DNA of 64,000 nt from Blasia pusilla (Eukaryota > Marchantiophyta > Marchantiopsida > Blasiales). Position 1 is the first letter of the stretch. Each line of letters begins with the position of its first letter. Position numbers and translations under genes: made by a program. This document shows, one piece after another, positions 33,536 through 46,317 of this stretch. The stretch covers positions 32,054,001-32,118,000 of the forward strand of contig CM114271.1 of assembly GCA_050084515.1 (NCBI GenBank), written 5' to 3'. The notes below the pieces were generated by a model, which saw only the letters and a program-made list of their open reading frames with translations, was not told the DNA's origin and ran no database searches.

Positions 33536-35275
33536 TAGAAGAGGTGAAGAGTGTTATCACCAAGTTCTTGGTTGATACACTTCATGTTCACAACCTGGAC
33601 TTGGCTCAAGTTTACGCATTGGGAAAAAGGGAATACAGCCTCATGCTATTCTAGTTAAGTTTGTTGATCAAACTCAACGTCATCGTATACGTTTTGGCTT
33701 GGTTGGGGGATCTTATTGTTATCTCAAAGTTTGTTATTTTGCACAATTTTCTATGCCTATCTACTTAACACGCACTTCCAATCAAAGTCAATCGTTTCAT
33801 CGACTTAATGGGGATGTTCTCAAATATCAAAGCAAAGGTGAAATCTTTCTAGTTGCGGATTTCAATACTCGCCCACGTATTGCTCAATTTACTCAATTTA
33901 GTGACTCCTTGACTTCTGGTCTTCTCGAAGAACTAGAAGATGGTTTGTGGTCTAGAATCTCTTCAGATCTTTCTACAAATCCTTTGACAAAACATTTCTT
34001 AACTTTTGGAGCCACTTGTTACTTGAAAGTTCTTAATTGAACCTCTCATTTTCCCAACTCTCACTCCAATACATATTTCTCCTCTATCGGTGCTAGCACC
34101 ATCGATTATCTTCTCTCCTCGCCCACTAATAGCTCTCATATTTCTACATTTGAAGTTTTAGAACCTTAGCTTCAATTAGATCATGCACCTCTTTTTTTTT
34201 CATTCTCATTGTCAAAGATAATTCTTCTCTCAACATGTCAATCCGTTTTAGCTTCTCCCAAGTTTCGATTAGATTCTCGTAAAAAAGATCTTTAAATGAT
34301 AGATTTACAAGAACTCTTGACTCACATTGTATGGAGCCCAGATCCACAGACAGACGACAAGTTTGCAACTAACCGAATTGCTCAAGAACACTGCATCCAA
34401 GTTCTTTTCCTAGCATGAGGGTAGAAGTGCTAGGAGGCTCCCTTGTAATGGGTGGTTTCACTGGTTTGACTCCGAATGCAAGCAAGCAAGGTTAAGAGCA
34501 TTGGAAAAATCTTTGAATATTCAAAGTCGGCTAATAAGGACGAGCCTTTACAAACACTTTGTGAAATCTAAGAAACGATCTTTCTTCCGGCGGAAGGAGG
34601 AGTCCTTATCAAGGGAACTCCATAACGATCCCAAATCATTTGGGAGACGGTCAGTAGTACGGTCTTCAAAACCTACTCTTGATCCCAAGTCTTTGATATC
34701 TTTTGCAAAAAAGCTCTATTTCTTCCCCCATGCTATATCTATGCCCCGTGGTGGGAGGCATACCAAGCTTATTCTCGGAAGCAGAAGTGATGACTCAACT
34801 AAGAAAATTAGCAAATGACAAATGCGAGGATTTTTCAAGTGGGGACGAGATTCATTCCGGCCGATCCTCATAAAAGTGTTGGGTGGATTGAATGGGGAGC
34901 AAGTAATGCTGTTATTTATGGTTTTCCTTCTACTTGGTCGCTGCAGGAGATTTTTCCTATTCACAAATCATGAAGGAAGGATTTTGTGACAAACTATCGC
35001 ACTATCATGACGGATGGTGTTTTTGCCAAGCTATTTGGGAAGTTGGTGGAGTCAAAGTTGAGCGCATGGACAAAGTCTTTCCAAAAGAGAACACAAGTCC
35101 AAGCTGGTTTTCGACCAACATATAACACCATCGATAATATCCCGACCTTGCGTGTTCTATGGGAGAAATCTAAATATAATAGAAAAACTTTCTTTTACGA
35201 TCTCGTCGATTTCAAAAAAGTTTTTGACACAGTACCTTGTAAGCTCTTGTGGGATAGGCTACAAATAACTTAAAA
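33536..35275 (+). mobile_element. LINE copy J
   Basis: A plus-strand LINE piece starts in ORF1 (EEVKSVITKFLVDTLHVHN), jumps by a deletion near 33680 into the endonuclease (GGSYCYLKVCYFAQF; VFLV replaced by IFLVADFNTRPR), and reaches the RT palm (DFKKVFDTVPCKLLWDRL) before stopping at 35275. It is more diverged than H, so probably older. Confidence 0.9.
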
Positions 35276-36492
35276 AGGGAAAACCCCAAGAGATCAAGTC
35301 TAGTTAATGTCTAAAGAGTGAATAATTATATTATACAATGAATAACTATATTCCATTTATAACAATCCAAATATAATACTAATTATAGAAAAAATGAAAA
35401 ATTCTAAACAATAATTTTACGAGTTAATTTGATACCAATATATCTGGAATATTTAACAAACATGCTCTTCATCGTCAAATATTTCTATTTAACCTAACCT
35501 ATAGATTTATCCAATTTTTTTTAATGTTAAGCCAATGTTCATTCTCACTGTTTTTTGTAGAGGTCTCTAATTGGCATTGGACAATATAATACTCTGCAAA
35601 AATGGAAATCCTTACAATTAATTTTCTTCATAGTATACAAGCATGTAAATAACATGATATTGATAGTATTCCATTTTCAAATCTAGATTATTCTAAAGAA
35701 TGATGAAAACATATTTATAAATCCCAATCTAGCTCATTCACACTCCATTTACAGACCGAATCATCACATATATTGACAACTCTATGTGAATGGAACCACA
35801 ATCCAAACCATCTTGAAGGCTTTATGCAGGCAAGTTTCGTCCATTGGGAATTTTGACATCATATTTGACCAGTGCCCTCCATCGCAAATCGATCCTCTTT
35901 TTTCCTTCGTTCCATTTTGAAAATGATTTCTGGACCCAACCAATCTTATCCTCCTGAGAGCCCAAAACTTTAGCTGCCTAATAAGAAAAGTGAAAGGAAA
36001 ATGCTCCTACTTCCTCTCTTATCCGCGCAACTAATCCCTAAGATCACAATAGAAATTCCAACTTCGTTACTTCGCCACCTACTTGTACATTCACTGCCCC
36101 TTAACAACATAAACTAGCATGTATGCCCTTATGACATGATCAAAAAGATTCCCATCCTCATTTTGAAAAAAGCTGAACCCCCATTCCTAAATCTCTTCAA
36201 AATGTTAAAACCCTATCCTCCACACTAATTTGCAGCCTCTACATGGGGGCTTCATGTTAGTTATAGACTCATAAAGATCGGATGAGAGCACACAACCTGG
36301 AGATTCTATGAGATGGTGATGGTGAAAATACACATTTGACTTTAGCTCCAATTATCATTTGATGTGATGAGCTCTTGTTCATGAACATGTTTGATCAGAT
36401 TTTGACTGAATACACAAACGCATGAGCAAGGCACAAAGAAATGCGCTGTTTCTCATATCTGGCTCATCCAGTGAATCCTTTTAAAGAGGAAA
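35276..36492. other. AT-rich spacer with old LINE relic
   Basis: From about 35440 to 35800 the minus strand still resembles the LINE zinc-motif region (ACAAACATGCTCTTCATC; ATAGTATACAAGCATG) but is heavily mutated, pointing to an ancient insertion. The rest is AT-rich intergenic DNA 3' of the host gene. No other gene seen. Confidence 0.5.
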
Positions 36493-39400
36493 TCAGATCT
36501 CCCACCAAGGAGAACCTGCTTTGAATGAAGTTAGCTGATCTTGATCATCCCAAGTTATTTGCCATGCCTGCAATCCTAGTGCACACTCAGGCTCACGACC
36601 ATGCAGTGCCCCCCATCTCTCCATGGATCCACCATCTCTTCTGTCTTTGACATTACCAACCCAGGAGCTTTCATCTTCTGTGACCAGTTCATTTAAGCAT
36701 GGATCGACATTAGGAAACTTCAAACGTGCAAGGCTGGCAGGAATGTACATAGAATCCCCAACTATCGGAGAACCCAGTGCTGCGAGCTGTGTTCGGACCT
36801 GCAGGTAAAGACCCAAGTCAAGGGGGAGTAAGTCACACCGCTGAAAGTGAGACAGCAGTGAAAATGATTTGGGTTGAGACTTCATAGAAGATTGACAGAC
36901 CGACAACAGCCCATATGAAGAGAATCCAGATCACCATCCACTGAAAAAAGCTTCACACATGAACCGCAGAAGTGCCTTCCCACATCAATTTCACCTGGAA
37001 AATCCATAATCTATTCTTGTCCAGAGCTAAAGAGTTGAATTGAGTTTTTCCAAACACTCAACTTTCGAAACAATTCTCTTAAAAGGTTCCAGAGAATCAG
37101 GAGTGTGCAATGCATCCATGTAAACCCACCTGATGTGTGCGACCAGTAAGCAACTCCAGTGTACATTCATATGCATATTTTTGAACCTCCCACCCACAGT
37201 CCTTGACGCGATAGTTTTTCATTGTGGAAGGACTAGGCCATGGCACTGCTTTGCAGCTAAGTATTTCCATCTCACATCGTTGCCATCCAGCATGCTCACC
37301 TGTCAATACAGTAAACTAATCTATGAACCAATGCATGCTGAGACAACTATTGAATGCAGCGAGGATTTGCCAACAGTTGTCATATATCCAAAGAGCCCCT
37401 AAACCTTAATTAGACTGCTATTAAATGGAACTTGAGAAATTACAACATATAATAAAGTGAAAAACCAGCCTCTTCGGTGTATCAAAACTGGAGGCATGGA
37501 ATCTGTGAGGCTCACTAGACAGTTGAGGGCAGGATAGAAAAACCTTTGCTGATAATTCTAGGGGGATGGCGATCTGGTCTCATGAAGTGAGTGAGCCTTC
37601 CAACTGGCACAGGAGCTGTTGCAAGGGCCCGATATATTTTCTTTACTTTTCTCTCCTGTAAACATACAAGAGATCCACCCTTAAGGAACTGGTATCCTCA
37701 TCAACTGGGATCCAACTAGGAAACTTCAACTTAACATCATTGTCTCAATTGACCAGACAACATCCTTCATCTGGTACTACTTATGGACAGCTCAACTGAG
37801 CTTCAGTTCGCAGAACATCTTAATTCTTACCCGAAGTAACCCATGAAATTTTGAACAAAATTCTTTAGTCTTGGCCAAAACCACACTGCACACACAATGT
37901 CAACACAAACCCAAACTACCTTTCATGAGCCACAGTAGGCAGAGCTGAATAACAGCAACTCCCACAGGAGATCTGGAGGCAAGTCTTGCTAGAAAAACTG
38001 AATTCACATAACTTTAGCTACACCATCTGAGAGAAAGTTAGGTTTGACTAAGTCATTTGAGCATAATTGGAGATATGGTCCTACACTTCACTGGAAAGCT
38101 TGAACATACCACCCTTCAGTGCATGTGTCTATTTGGTGGGTGAGTTGGAGTGGTGATTGGAGCCCAATTGCTCGTGCAGTAAATGTCGCACACGTCTCCA
38201 CTAGGTTGTCCACCGTACCACCAACCTGGACATATTGTGAATTGGAGTTGCTAGTAAAATTTCTCCAGAACAATTGTATATTCCTATCACTGAAACAACA
38301 GTATATGTGGTGGGAATAGAAGGGAAATCCTTGATTGATGTCAATCAACCTCCTAAGTTTGCAGATAAATCACATTGCCCAGCATGATAATGAAACAATA
38401 ACATGTCATCTGAAATCAACCTTGTAAAAACTAATGAGCTGCTCCCTCCACTTGCAATGAGGAGTTCATTGGAGCAAAGAGTTTAATTGCATCTTCCATG
38501 AAAGTCTTTATGAACCTACCGAAACACCAGCAGGCTTGTCAAGAATTACGTAAGACTTTGTGTCTGCGATAATCCGTTGCTTCCAATTCACCTCATAGCA
38601 TCTAAGGGCAAGTAAATAAAACACTCGTCAACTTGTATCATACTTGACTTAGACATGCCAACTGAACTTTAGATCGGTGGATACACTCAGCAAGTCTTCA
38701 ATCTGCTAGCATCTTTTATGAACTTCAATGCTAGAAGTAAATATGATCAATGAAAGAAAGTGCTCATAATTGCAATATTCATGCAGATTTCGTGAGCCAT
38801 ATAGGTTGGTGTGTAGATCAGACACCAATAAAGCAGATGAATATAGCTAGCCGAACGGGTTCGAAATTAAAATACAACCTCTCACTACCAATCACAAACA
38901 AGAAAGGAAGCAAATTGGAGACGCATTACAACACAGAATGGTACATCATTTATTCAAACTCAAAATGAATCTCTCGCTCAACATCCAAATTCCATACGTG
39001 AGGAGAAGACTGAACTGCTCACATGAGATGTCAAGTACCTGGGAGATCGTTTCGGATGGACATGGACCCGCACGTATGACCCAGCCTCCAGCTTCATTTT
39101 TTTGCTAAGGACTCTGTAGGTTTTTTGAGCTTCTCTGACTGTCTTTCTTTTCAGAGAAGCACGTTTCGAGTTGTCCTGAAGCAGAGCAAATTGTTTGTAT
39201 ACTTCAATTTGCTCAGGTGTGGTGGTTGGAGGTGGAGGTGGACACAGAAGAGAATAATGAATTGCTCCAAATTCTACCAAATCTTCCACATACCTATTAG
39301 TGAGAACCACACACGTCTCCACAAATTCAATCCAGTGCACTATTAGCCAATACTGCTGTAGGCAATGAACGCTCCTGATCTTTCCATAATTCACATGAAA

Positions 39401-40468
39401 TAACACGCTCCAAATGTCGAACTCTTGCAAATTAGGTCACAACAGAAACCTGACGTTCAGTTCTTCTTACGGTGGAGGAAGATCCAGAGCCTTGCTCACA
39501 AGATCGATCACATTTCCACCTTCCTTGAGCAGCATGTGTTCAACACGGGGTGGTCCCTGATCTGCAGGGCAAGGCAGGAGACGACCATACTCGACCAGCC
39601 TGCGTCATTCGCAAGAAGAGAGCTGCTTAGGAGAACGGTAGTCTACATGTAAAGAGAATTTCCAAACACTTGCCAGTCAGAAACCAATATTCCATTCCCT
39701 GATTTCTAAGTGCCCAGTCAGGAACTGCAAACGAGAACCAGTTCTAGTCCAAGCCTTGAACGAGGAAAATTTTGGAGACAGAGCACTTGCCAGTAGTAAG
39801 AATCCCAAGGTACTCCTAATTACGAAGTTTCTTTTATATTCCCCTATCGATGGGATGCAGTGATAGGGAATGAGTGTGAACCACCTGTCTCTGGGATGTC
39901 AGTTTGAGAGCCTCGGGGTGGCATTCGTACATCACTAAGGTCTTCGACACCCATATAGATTCATGAGAATTCTGTACTGAAGAGAGTTAAGCACACTTTG
40001 CGCAATTTTTTATGCTCTTCTATTTCCATTAATACCATTTGGACAAAGCGGCTAAAAAAAGGGCAGCAACCATCACCTTCGTGCGGGAGAATCCTGGTCA
40101 GCAGTCTTCAAGCTTGCGAATTTCGACTGATAAGCAAAATCTGGTAATTGGATTGCAACATCTGAAGCTCGAACATGGTAAGCACAGGCCCTAGTAAACG
40201 ATTGAGGGCGCTGGTAACACAATTCCGAACTCCGCTTTGTCCTGGGCAGGCTCGCTTTACTACAGCTAAAGACATATGCAGGCGAAGCGCAAGAAATCGA
40301 TCGAGCCAGCTCCCGGCTCATCATTACAGAAGAGAACATTGTGTACTGGCTCCTGTTGAGGAGAGGCTTCAAGTTTTGTAAAGTAGTACCCATCCCACCG
40401 TGGGGATAGTTTTCGCCTCGACTATAGATGCAGTTATCAAGGAGCCGGTTATGGAATCCCGAAAGCAT
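36493..40468 (-). CDS. PUS6: RNA pseudouridine synthase 6-like, chloroplast, 9 exons
   Basis: This RluA-family enzyme converts uridine to pseudouridine in RNA and is probably plastid-targeted. Minus-strand exons: 40468-40077, 39599-39471, 39293-39039, 38601-38520, 38225-38110, 37885-37831, 37655-37544, 37299-37130 and 36798-36493. All introns are GT-AG, phases match at every junction, and the frame is 538 codons plus stop. Exon 1 is Ser/Arg-rich and fits a transit peptide, with alternative ATGs at later Met codons. An S4-like part has LKRKTVREAQKTYRV and VRVHVHPKRSPR. The catalytic loop is LTHQIDTCTEG, with the active Asp kept; most RluA enzymes have HRLDxxTSG. The later motif is ELLTGRTHQVRTQLAALGSP. 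The residues match plant PUS6 (Arabidopsis At4g21770 as I recall). It looks intact and is the only host gene seen. Confidence 0.88.
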
Positions 40469-41140
40469 TCAAACTCTTGGAATAGAGGAGCCCGGGAAAT
40501 GAGTGTGGGTAATTTCGAAACATCACCGGTTCACCAGTGACAACCTCTACAATTCGACATTCCACCATAGATTACCTCCCGACAGTAGTAAAGTGCCCTT
40601 GCATGGGTTTAGGGTTTTTTTTAAATGTTAACGAACGTAGACATACAAATGTTTAAGTAGGGGTTTTGCTCTAAATGTGTGTTAAATGGTGGGATTTCTA
40701 AAAATTTAATTTTCTTCAAGTATTTCCTCACATATTATATTTTATGTATAATTGTTTATATTATTATGGAATAAAATTATTATTTTTAAATACCTTTATG
40801 TTTAATATATAATAATTAGACAATAAGAAAATGTTTCATATACTCCGGGCAGTAAAAAAGAAATTTGAATTTGTGTGTAACATTTTTTTTTATTTTCACA
40901 GGTAAATTTTTTTATTAATAGAAACGAAGAAAAATAAATTAAAAACCCCTAGTTTCCCGAGTAGTGAAATAGTCGAGAGCTACAGCGGTAGCGCATTCTC
41001 ATATGTTGAGTTATCTCCATATTCAGGTTCCATCGAAGCTCTTCTGTGAACGCACGGACATATTAGGCCACTTTGCATCTCTAAGTTTTATAAAGATTTC
41101 AGTGATTTCGTCACTTTCTATTTTCTTACACTTCCTTATT
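40469..41140. other. Upstream region of pseudouridine synthase gene; AT-rich
   Basis: 40469-40600 likely holds the promoter and 5' UTR of the minus-strand gene, but I see no clear TATA box. From 40610 to 40970 the DNA is very AT-rich and has no frame worth calling. Confidence 0.4.
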
Positions 41141-42420
41141 TTAATATTCATCATTTCCATTGGTAATATGGATGGAACTTCTCTTTTCTACTCTAGATAA
41201 TGCTACATATAATGGACCATGAGAAAATAAAGGAGTTGACAAGTAAATGCCAACTTTTTGCAAAGTTTGACCTTGAGACTTTGTAATAGTCATAGCAAAA
41301 GTCGGCCAAATAAGGAATTGAAACCTACATAAATCAAATGGCAAACCAGAGTCATATGCAATCAATGGGAAATGTGGAATAAAAAATTGATCTCCAATAT
41401 TCTTCTTTTTGATGATTTCAACATCAATGCAATGTTGCAAAAATTCACGAATCACCAATCTAGTCCCGTTTGGTTGTCCATGTGAATCATTCATGTTTCG
41501 TAAGAGCATGATTGGTGCACCAATCTTATGACACAAACGATGCGAAGGTAATCCAAAAGGCAAGCATGTGTTCAAAAATTCAGTTAGATAGATATGACTC
41601 ATCCCCGTATTTGGAATAGAATCAACGTTGAGGTAAACATGCTCCTATACATAATATATGTAGTGAATTGGTGAGAAGAAGTAATATTACTATACAAACT
41701 TCCCAAAAATAAAAGTTCCAATAAGAGAATAGATATATATGTATTATATGTATGCATGTTCAGAGGATTACCTGTCCAGGAAACCAAGACATGACATCTC
41801 CATTTATTTTGTCAACATCCCTATTTATGGGTGTCAAAATAGTCGTATCTCTCAAGAAATCAATGTCATGGAATCGACTAGAAGAATTGCGATAGATCAA
41901 ATCAATAAGATCGCATATATCTTATTACTTTTACTGACAATTCCAAGTGGTAATTGTATAAAGTCTTGTCCCAAATGAGGATGCAAAGGTACACGACCCT
42001 CTCCCACTTCCAATAACCAATCGGTAAAAGCTTGTCATTCCATACGCAAATGACCTTCCAATCTTTGAACTCATATGTTTCTTGTCAACTTCATGACCTT
42101 TATATTAGACCAAAGAGATGATCTCTTTATAATGGCTTGGACAATTCGCAGTCGATCCCCATGACGAACAACATGCAAAACTTGATAAAAGTCACCACCA
42201 AATATCATAAGTTTTCCACCAAATTGATAATTATCGTAGATCATGACAGACCCTTTCCATAACATCTTGTAAAGTGTGATTCACGGCCTCGAATGCATGA
42301 CGATGAGTCATACGTGCTTCATCCCATATAATGAGGATCGTATTACCAATTAAGTTCATTTCGTCACTATTGATTGATAAACTACAAATGACATAGGGAA
42401 GTAAATTAGCGTACGTAATA
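41141..42420 (-). pseudogene. Helitron PIF1-like helicase, C-terminal relic
   Basis: The minus strand carries the helicase half of a Helitron Rep-helicase, which drives rolling-circle transposition. In order from 42400: a Walker-B-like ILIIWDEARMTHRHAFEA; GGKLMIFGGDFYQVLHVV (motif III); LTRNI; a TILTPINRDVDKIN segment after some decay; a roughly 180-bp insert or intron at 41590-41770; then LPSHRLCHKIGAPIMLLRN and FAMTITKSQGQTLQKVGIYL with LYVALSRV (motifs V-VI). Stops near 41917 and 42071 and the missing N-terminus show it is dead. The Rep nuclease domain and Walker A are absent because an LTR sits at 42502. Confidence 0.85.
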
Positions 42421-42501
42421 CTTATGAGATTTTGTTATTGAGAGAGTTAGACGTAATGCATATAATAACACTCACTTGCAAGTAGAGCTCTCATTAATAT
42501 T

Positions 42502-42974
42502 GTCGTGCGAATCCACATCGTCATACAACATACATCGCTGGCATACCATACTCACATACATACATAACATATACGAGAGTATCCACAAACACAAGTGTAC
42601 CACAACTGAAATTCGTGAAAGACCTATTGTCATAAAACACGTATAGAATCATATACAATCGAGCCAAACCCACTCCACGATGGGAGAATCTAGGTCGAAG
42701 CTTGCGGGAAACATCATAGCCAAGGTCTCTACTCACTACCAAGGCTAACTCCCAACGCAACAGGCTCAACTCAAAGAACTGACTATTCTTTGAATGCACT
42801 CCACCTTATATCCTCCAACCTAAGAGCGAGCCCTACTGGGAAAGTCACCCCCAACTGAGTAACCCCCAACCCTATGTATGAAACCGCATTTCTACCAAGC
42901 CACTACGGTCCTACATAAGGAATGGCCTCTACTAGCACACTATACTCTACGACATAATCCGTATGGTCATGACA
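42502..42974 (-). mobile_element. LTR of gypsy element (3' LTR of the PHD element)
   Basis: On the minus strand it reads TGTCATGACC to GCACGACA, with TG...CA ends and a TGTC/GACA terminal inverted match. Bases 42606-42974 match the LTR segments at 1-324 and 20353-20775. It lies downstream of the minus-strand pol at 43256-46317, as a 3' LTR should, and it interrupts the Helitron. Confidence 0.75.
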
Positions 42975-42976
42975 GC

Positions 42977-43081
42977 TGTCGTTCGAATCCACATCGTCAT
43001 ACAACATACATCGCTGACATACCATACTCACATACATACATAACATAGACGAGAGTATCCACAAAGACAAGTGTACCACAA
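42977..43081 (-). repeat. Duplicate of the LTR end
   Basis: The 104 bases at 42502-42605 are repeated here with a few changes, two bases after the LTR. The result looks like an LTR-LTR junction with the first LTR truncated. Confidence 0.7.
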
Positions 43082-43255
43082 CTCGCCCCCCTAACTGGCG
43101 GTTAGGTCCCTCTAACTCCCAAGTAGCCCTATACATCTACTACATGCTATACACTTTCTTGGGTGCCTGAATCAGAAGGCCGGGTGCTAGGTTGCCCCAT
43201 CGTTAGTCGCACATCTGTAATCCATATCATGCAAAGATCAAGTCATCTACCTCTC

Positions 43256-43410
43256 CTAAGTACATCGAGTACAAACCCACCTTCCAATAGGAACAACATC
43301 CATACGTGGAGTCAAACACATCATGTGCCAACCCCTAGAACACCGATCACACACCAACATACGGGTTGCGTTACCAGCAGACCCACACAACATGCACCTC
43401 AAGCTAGCAC
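43256..43410 (-). other. PHD finger at integrase C-terminus
   Basis: Ligands in order: CMLC, an 11-residue gap, CDRC, SRGW, His, MM, Cys, a 14-residue gap, then CTRC. This is the Cys4-His-Cys3 layout of PHD fingers, with the conserved Trp two before the last Cys pair (GRWVCTRC). PHD fingers bind histone H3 tails. In most chromoviruses a chromodomain sits at this place. Confidence 0.85.
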
Positions 43411-46317
43411 ATATCATGGCTAAGCTTGGGTCAACAGTACCATCCACATTTGGAAGATGACATGGCGCATAATTACGCACATGGTCCTTCCAAACAACTC
43501 CATCACGACCCTCCAACATGAGAACTCCAGAAGCTAACACCTCGCGCACTCGTAAAATAGGTTGGCATGCCGTCACATCCAACGTTGTCGGTGCAATCTG
43601 CTGCAAATAGACATAGTCCCCCACATGGAACCTATGAATCGATGGTCGATAACCTCCACCCCGAATGGTTGCATACCGCAACGTATCCCTGTGTTGAGCA
43701 AAGGCAAGATTCTCAAAGGTTGTTGGCATAACTCTCCGAAAGAGCTCTGCCCGCTGAGAACACACTCTCATCTACATCTCTGGGTCATCAAGGTTCACCA
43801 CCTCACTAGACTCCCGACGAATTGCTGTTGGCAAGTCTGGATCTCGGCCGTATAACAGAAAATAAGGTGAGAAGGAAGACAAGGATGCTTGGCGACTGAA
43901 CCTATACCCCATGGCTAACCATGGCAACTGAATATCCCAATCTCCAAGATGCCCCTTCTGTAGGCCATACTTGCGCAATGCCCTCTTCACTGTCTAAACC
44001 ACACGCTCAGCCAAACCATCCGCCTCTGGATGATCTCGAGACGTGGTCCGATGATCAATCAACGCCTTGTCACACAAGACCTGAAACTCACCCTGAAACT
44101 CTGTACCCTGGTCGGTCAGCACTTCAGCTGGTGCACCAAAATGACTAAGCACTCTATCAAGAAACGCATACGCCGTTCCCTGACTTGCCTTGTCCGGTAA
44201 TGCCACCAACTCAATCCACTTGGAGAAGTGCTCCACCATCACCAACACATATCGATGATGTCGTACAGTCAACGGTAACGGTCCCGCAAAGTCCACACGC
44301 CAACAGTAACCCAACCCCATAATAGGCAAGGGGTGTAATTATGGTGTAGGGGCATTGAATGATACCCTCACACGGTCACAAACCATACAACGTGACACCA
44401 ACTGCTGCACCTGAGTATGCATGCCACGCCACCAATACTGGCCAAGGAGTAAGCTATACGTACACTTTACCCCAAAATGTCCCAACTCCTGATGGGCATG
44501 TCGCACAATGCGCTCTCTCTGAGCCAAATGTGGCACTACTCTTACTCTACCATCCTCCCACACGCGGAGAATATGTGTTCCCTCCAATCCATACCTCTTA
44601 GCACGTTGAAGAACACGGTCTCACTCCTTGGCACTCACTATGCTTGGCACCCTACTGGTCCATAGGAACTCCAACACCAACGCATCATCATGAATATCAC
44701 GCTCATCCGTACCACCATCTCCAACCTTAGGATCTGAAGGCTAGCTATCTACCCTCTGACTAGAGTAAGATATCATGTGATCCTCCATACTAGAGTCCAC
44801 CCCTAACCAACATAAAAAGGCAGATGCATGCCAACCTGGCACCATCTCCTCATCAACCTCGCCATGCCATCTAGCCCCAGTTGTATCCTCTTGGCTAGTA
44901 CATGGGTTCCTACTCAACCCATTAGCATCAAGGTTGGCAACTCCAGGTCTATGTACCACCTGGAAGTCATACTCCTGTAAGATAAGAGCCCACCGTGTGA
45001 GCTTCCCTGTAAGCTTGTCAGACTCCATCAACCACTTGAGCGGCTGATGATCAGTAACAAGGGTAAACTGTGTGCCAAACAAGTAACACCTAAAGTGTGC
45101 CACAGCCCACACTACTGCCAAGCACTCTCCCTCATATGAACTATAGCGCGACTCCGCTGCATTATTCGAACGACTTGCAGAGGCCACCACAAACTCCATG
45201 TGCTCATCATCATGTTGTGTCAACACCGCTCCAAATCCTAACCTACTCCAATCAGTGTGTAACTGAAATGGGCGCCCTCTGATAGGTCTCCTCGAGATAG
45301 GCGCCGCCACCAACTGGGCCTTAAGCTCCACAAAAGCTCTCTCCTGATCATCTCCCCAGTGCCACTCTTGATCTGATTTCAGCAATAGGTTCAAAGGCTT
45401 TGCCATAGCACTAAATCCTTCACATACCTCCAATAGTAGTTCGCCAATCCCATGAATGCCCGAACTCTACTCACATCTACCGGACGCGGAATAAGTGCAA
45501 TAGCCTCCACCTTTGCTTGCTGAACTCCCAAACCACCTGGATAGATCACATGACCCAAGTACTCAACATCCTCATGGAAGAACTTACACTTTCTTGGATG
45601 CAAACGTAGACCATGAGCTTTCAACCGCTCAAACACCATCTTCAAATGTATCTGATGCACCTCCACCGTGTTACTGAACACCAAGATATCATCAATGTAA
45701 CACCGAACAAAATCAAACCCTTCTAGGATCCTGTCCATCACTCTCTGAAACTCGGCAGGTGCATTCTTCAACCCAAAGGGTAAGAATTTCCACTGGTACA
45801 AACAATCCTTGCCATGAGAGTTGACACCCCAAAATGTTGTCTTGGCCTTGTCACTCTCCCGAATCGGCAATTGATGGTATCCTGCCCGAAGATCCAAAGT
45901 ACTGAAAATCTTTTCCTGTCCCACCACATCAAAGATCTCCTCAGGTGTAGGCATGGCATACCTATCGGCCTTGGTTTGCTAATTGATAGGACGGTAATCT
46001 CCACACATCCGCCTATCCGTGTAGTTTCCATGCATATCCTTTTTAGCAGGCATGACAGTGGCTGATGCATACTCTCCATGCGACAACTCCACTAATCCAG
46101 CCTCCAAAAGGTCCAACGTCCTACTCTGAATCAGGTTCCTCTCCATATCACTATATCGGTAGGGACGACGGAAGATTGGCGTATGACTAGCCAAATCAAT
46201 CCATATACCGGGTCCAACCAGAGAACCCAACTCCTTCATGCTAAAGGCAAAACAACTCCTATAAGCACGTAGGAACTGTGTCAAGCGTCATTTCTCACCT
46301 CCCATAAGCTTGGGCCC
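43256..46317 (-). pseudogene. Ty3/gypsy pol: RT, RNase H, integrase, PHD finger
   Basis: The minus strand encodes a pol polyprotein. RT (46284-45391) has STLDLRAGYHQLPIRESD and the catalytic FVRCYIDDILVFSNT. RNase H (45400-44800) has LHTDWSRLGFGAVL and LVTDHQPLKWL. The integrase zinc finger is HQELGHFGVKCTYSLLL then SRCMVCDRV. The integrase core has WRVDFAGPLPL, VLTDQGTEFQ and HPEADGLAERV, giving all three acidic residues. After a GDYVYLQQIAP barrel-like part, the C-terminus carries a PHD finger (43256-43410). A stop near 45979, a frameshift near 45420, and stops near 44588, 44330, 43992 and 43772 break it. The 5' side is cut at 46317. Confidence 0.92.

Noticed and set aside
35276-36492. Possible extra exons of the host gene 3' of 36493
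   Set aside because: The C-terminal exon ends with a stop and a typical PUS6 ending; the stretch beyond is AT-rich with an old LINE relic.
37133-37402. Plus-strand frames inside the host gene
   Set aside because: They are antisense shadows of the exons and introns of the minus-strand pseudouridine synthase gene.
42502-43081. Target-site duplication flanking a 370-bp insertion
   Set aside because: A 104-bp duplication is far too long for a transposon target site; an LTR-end duplicate fits better.
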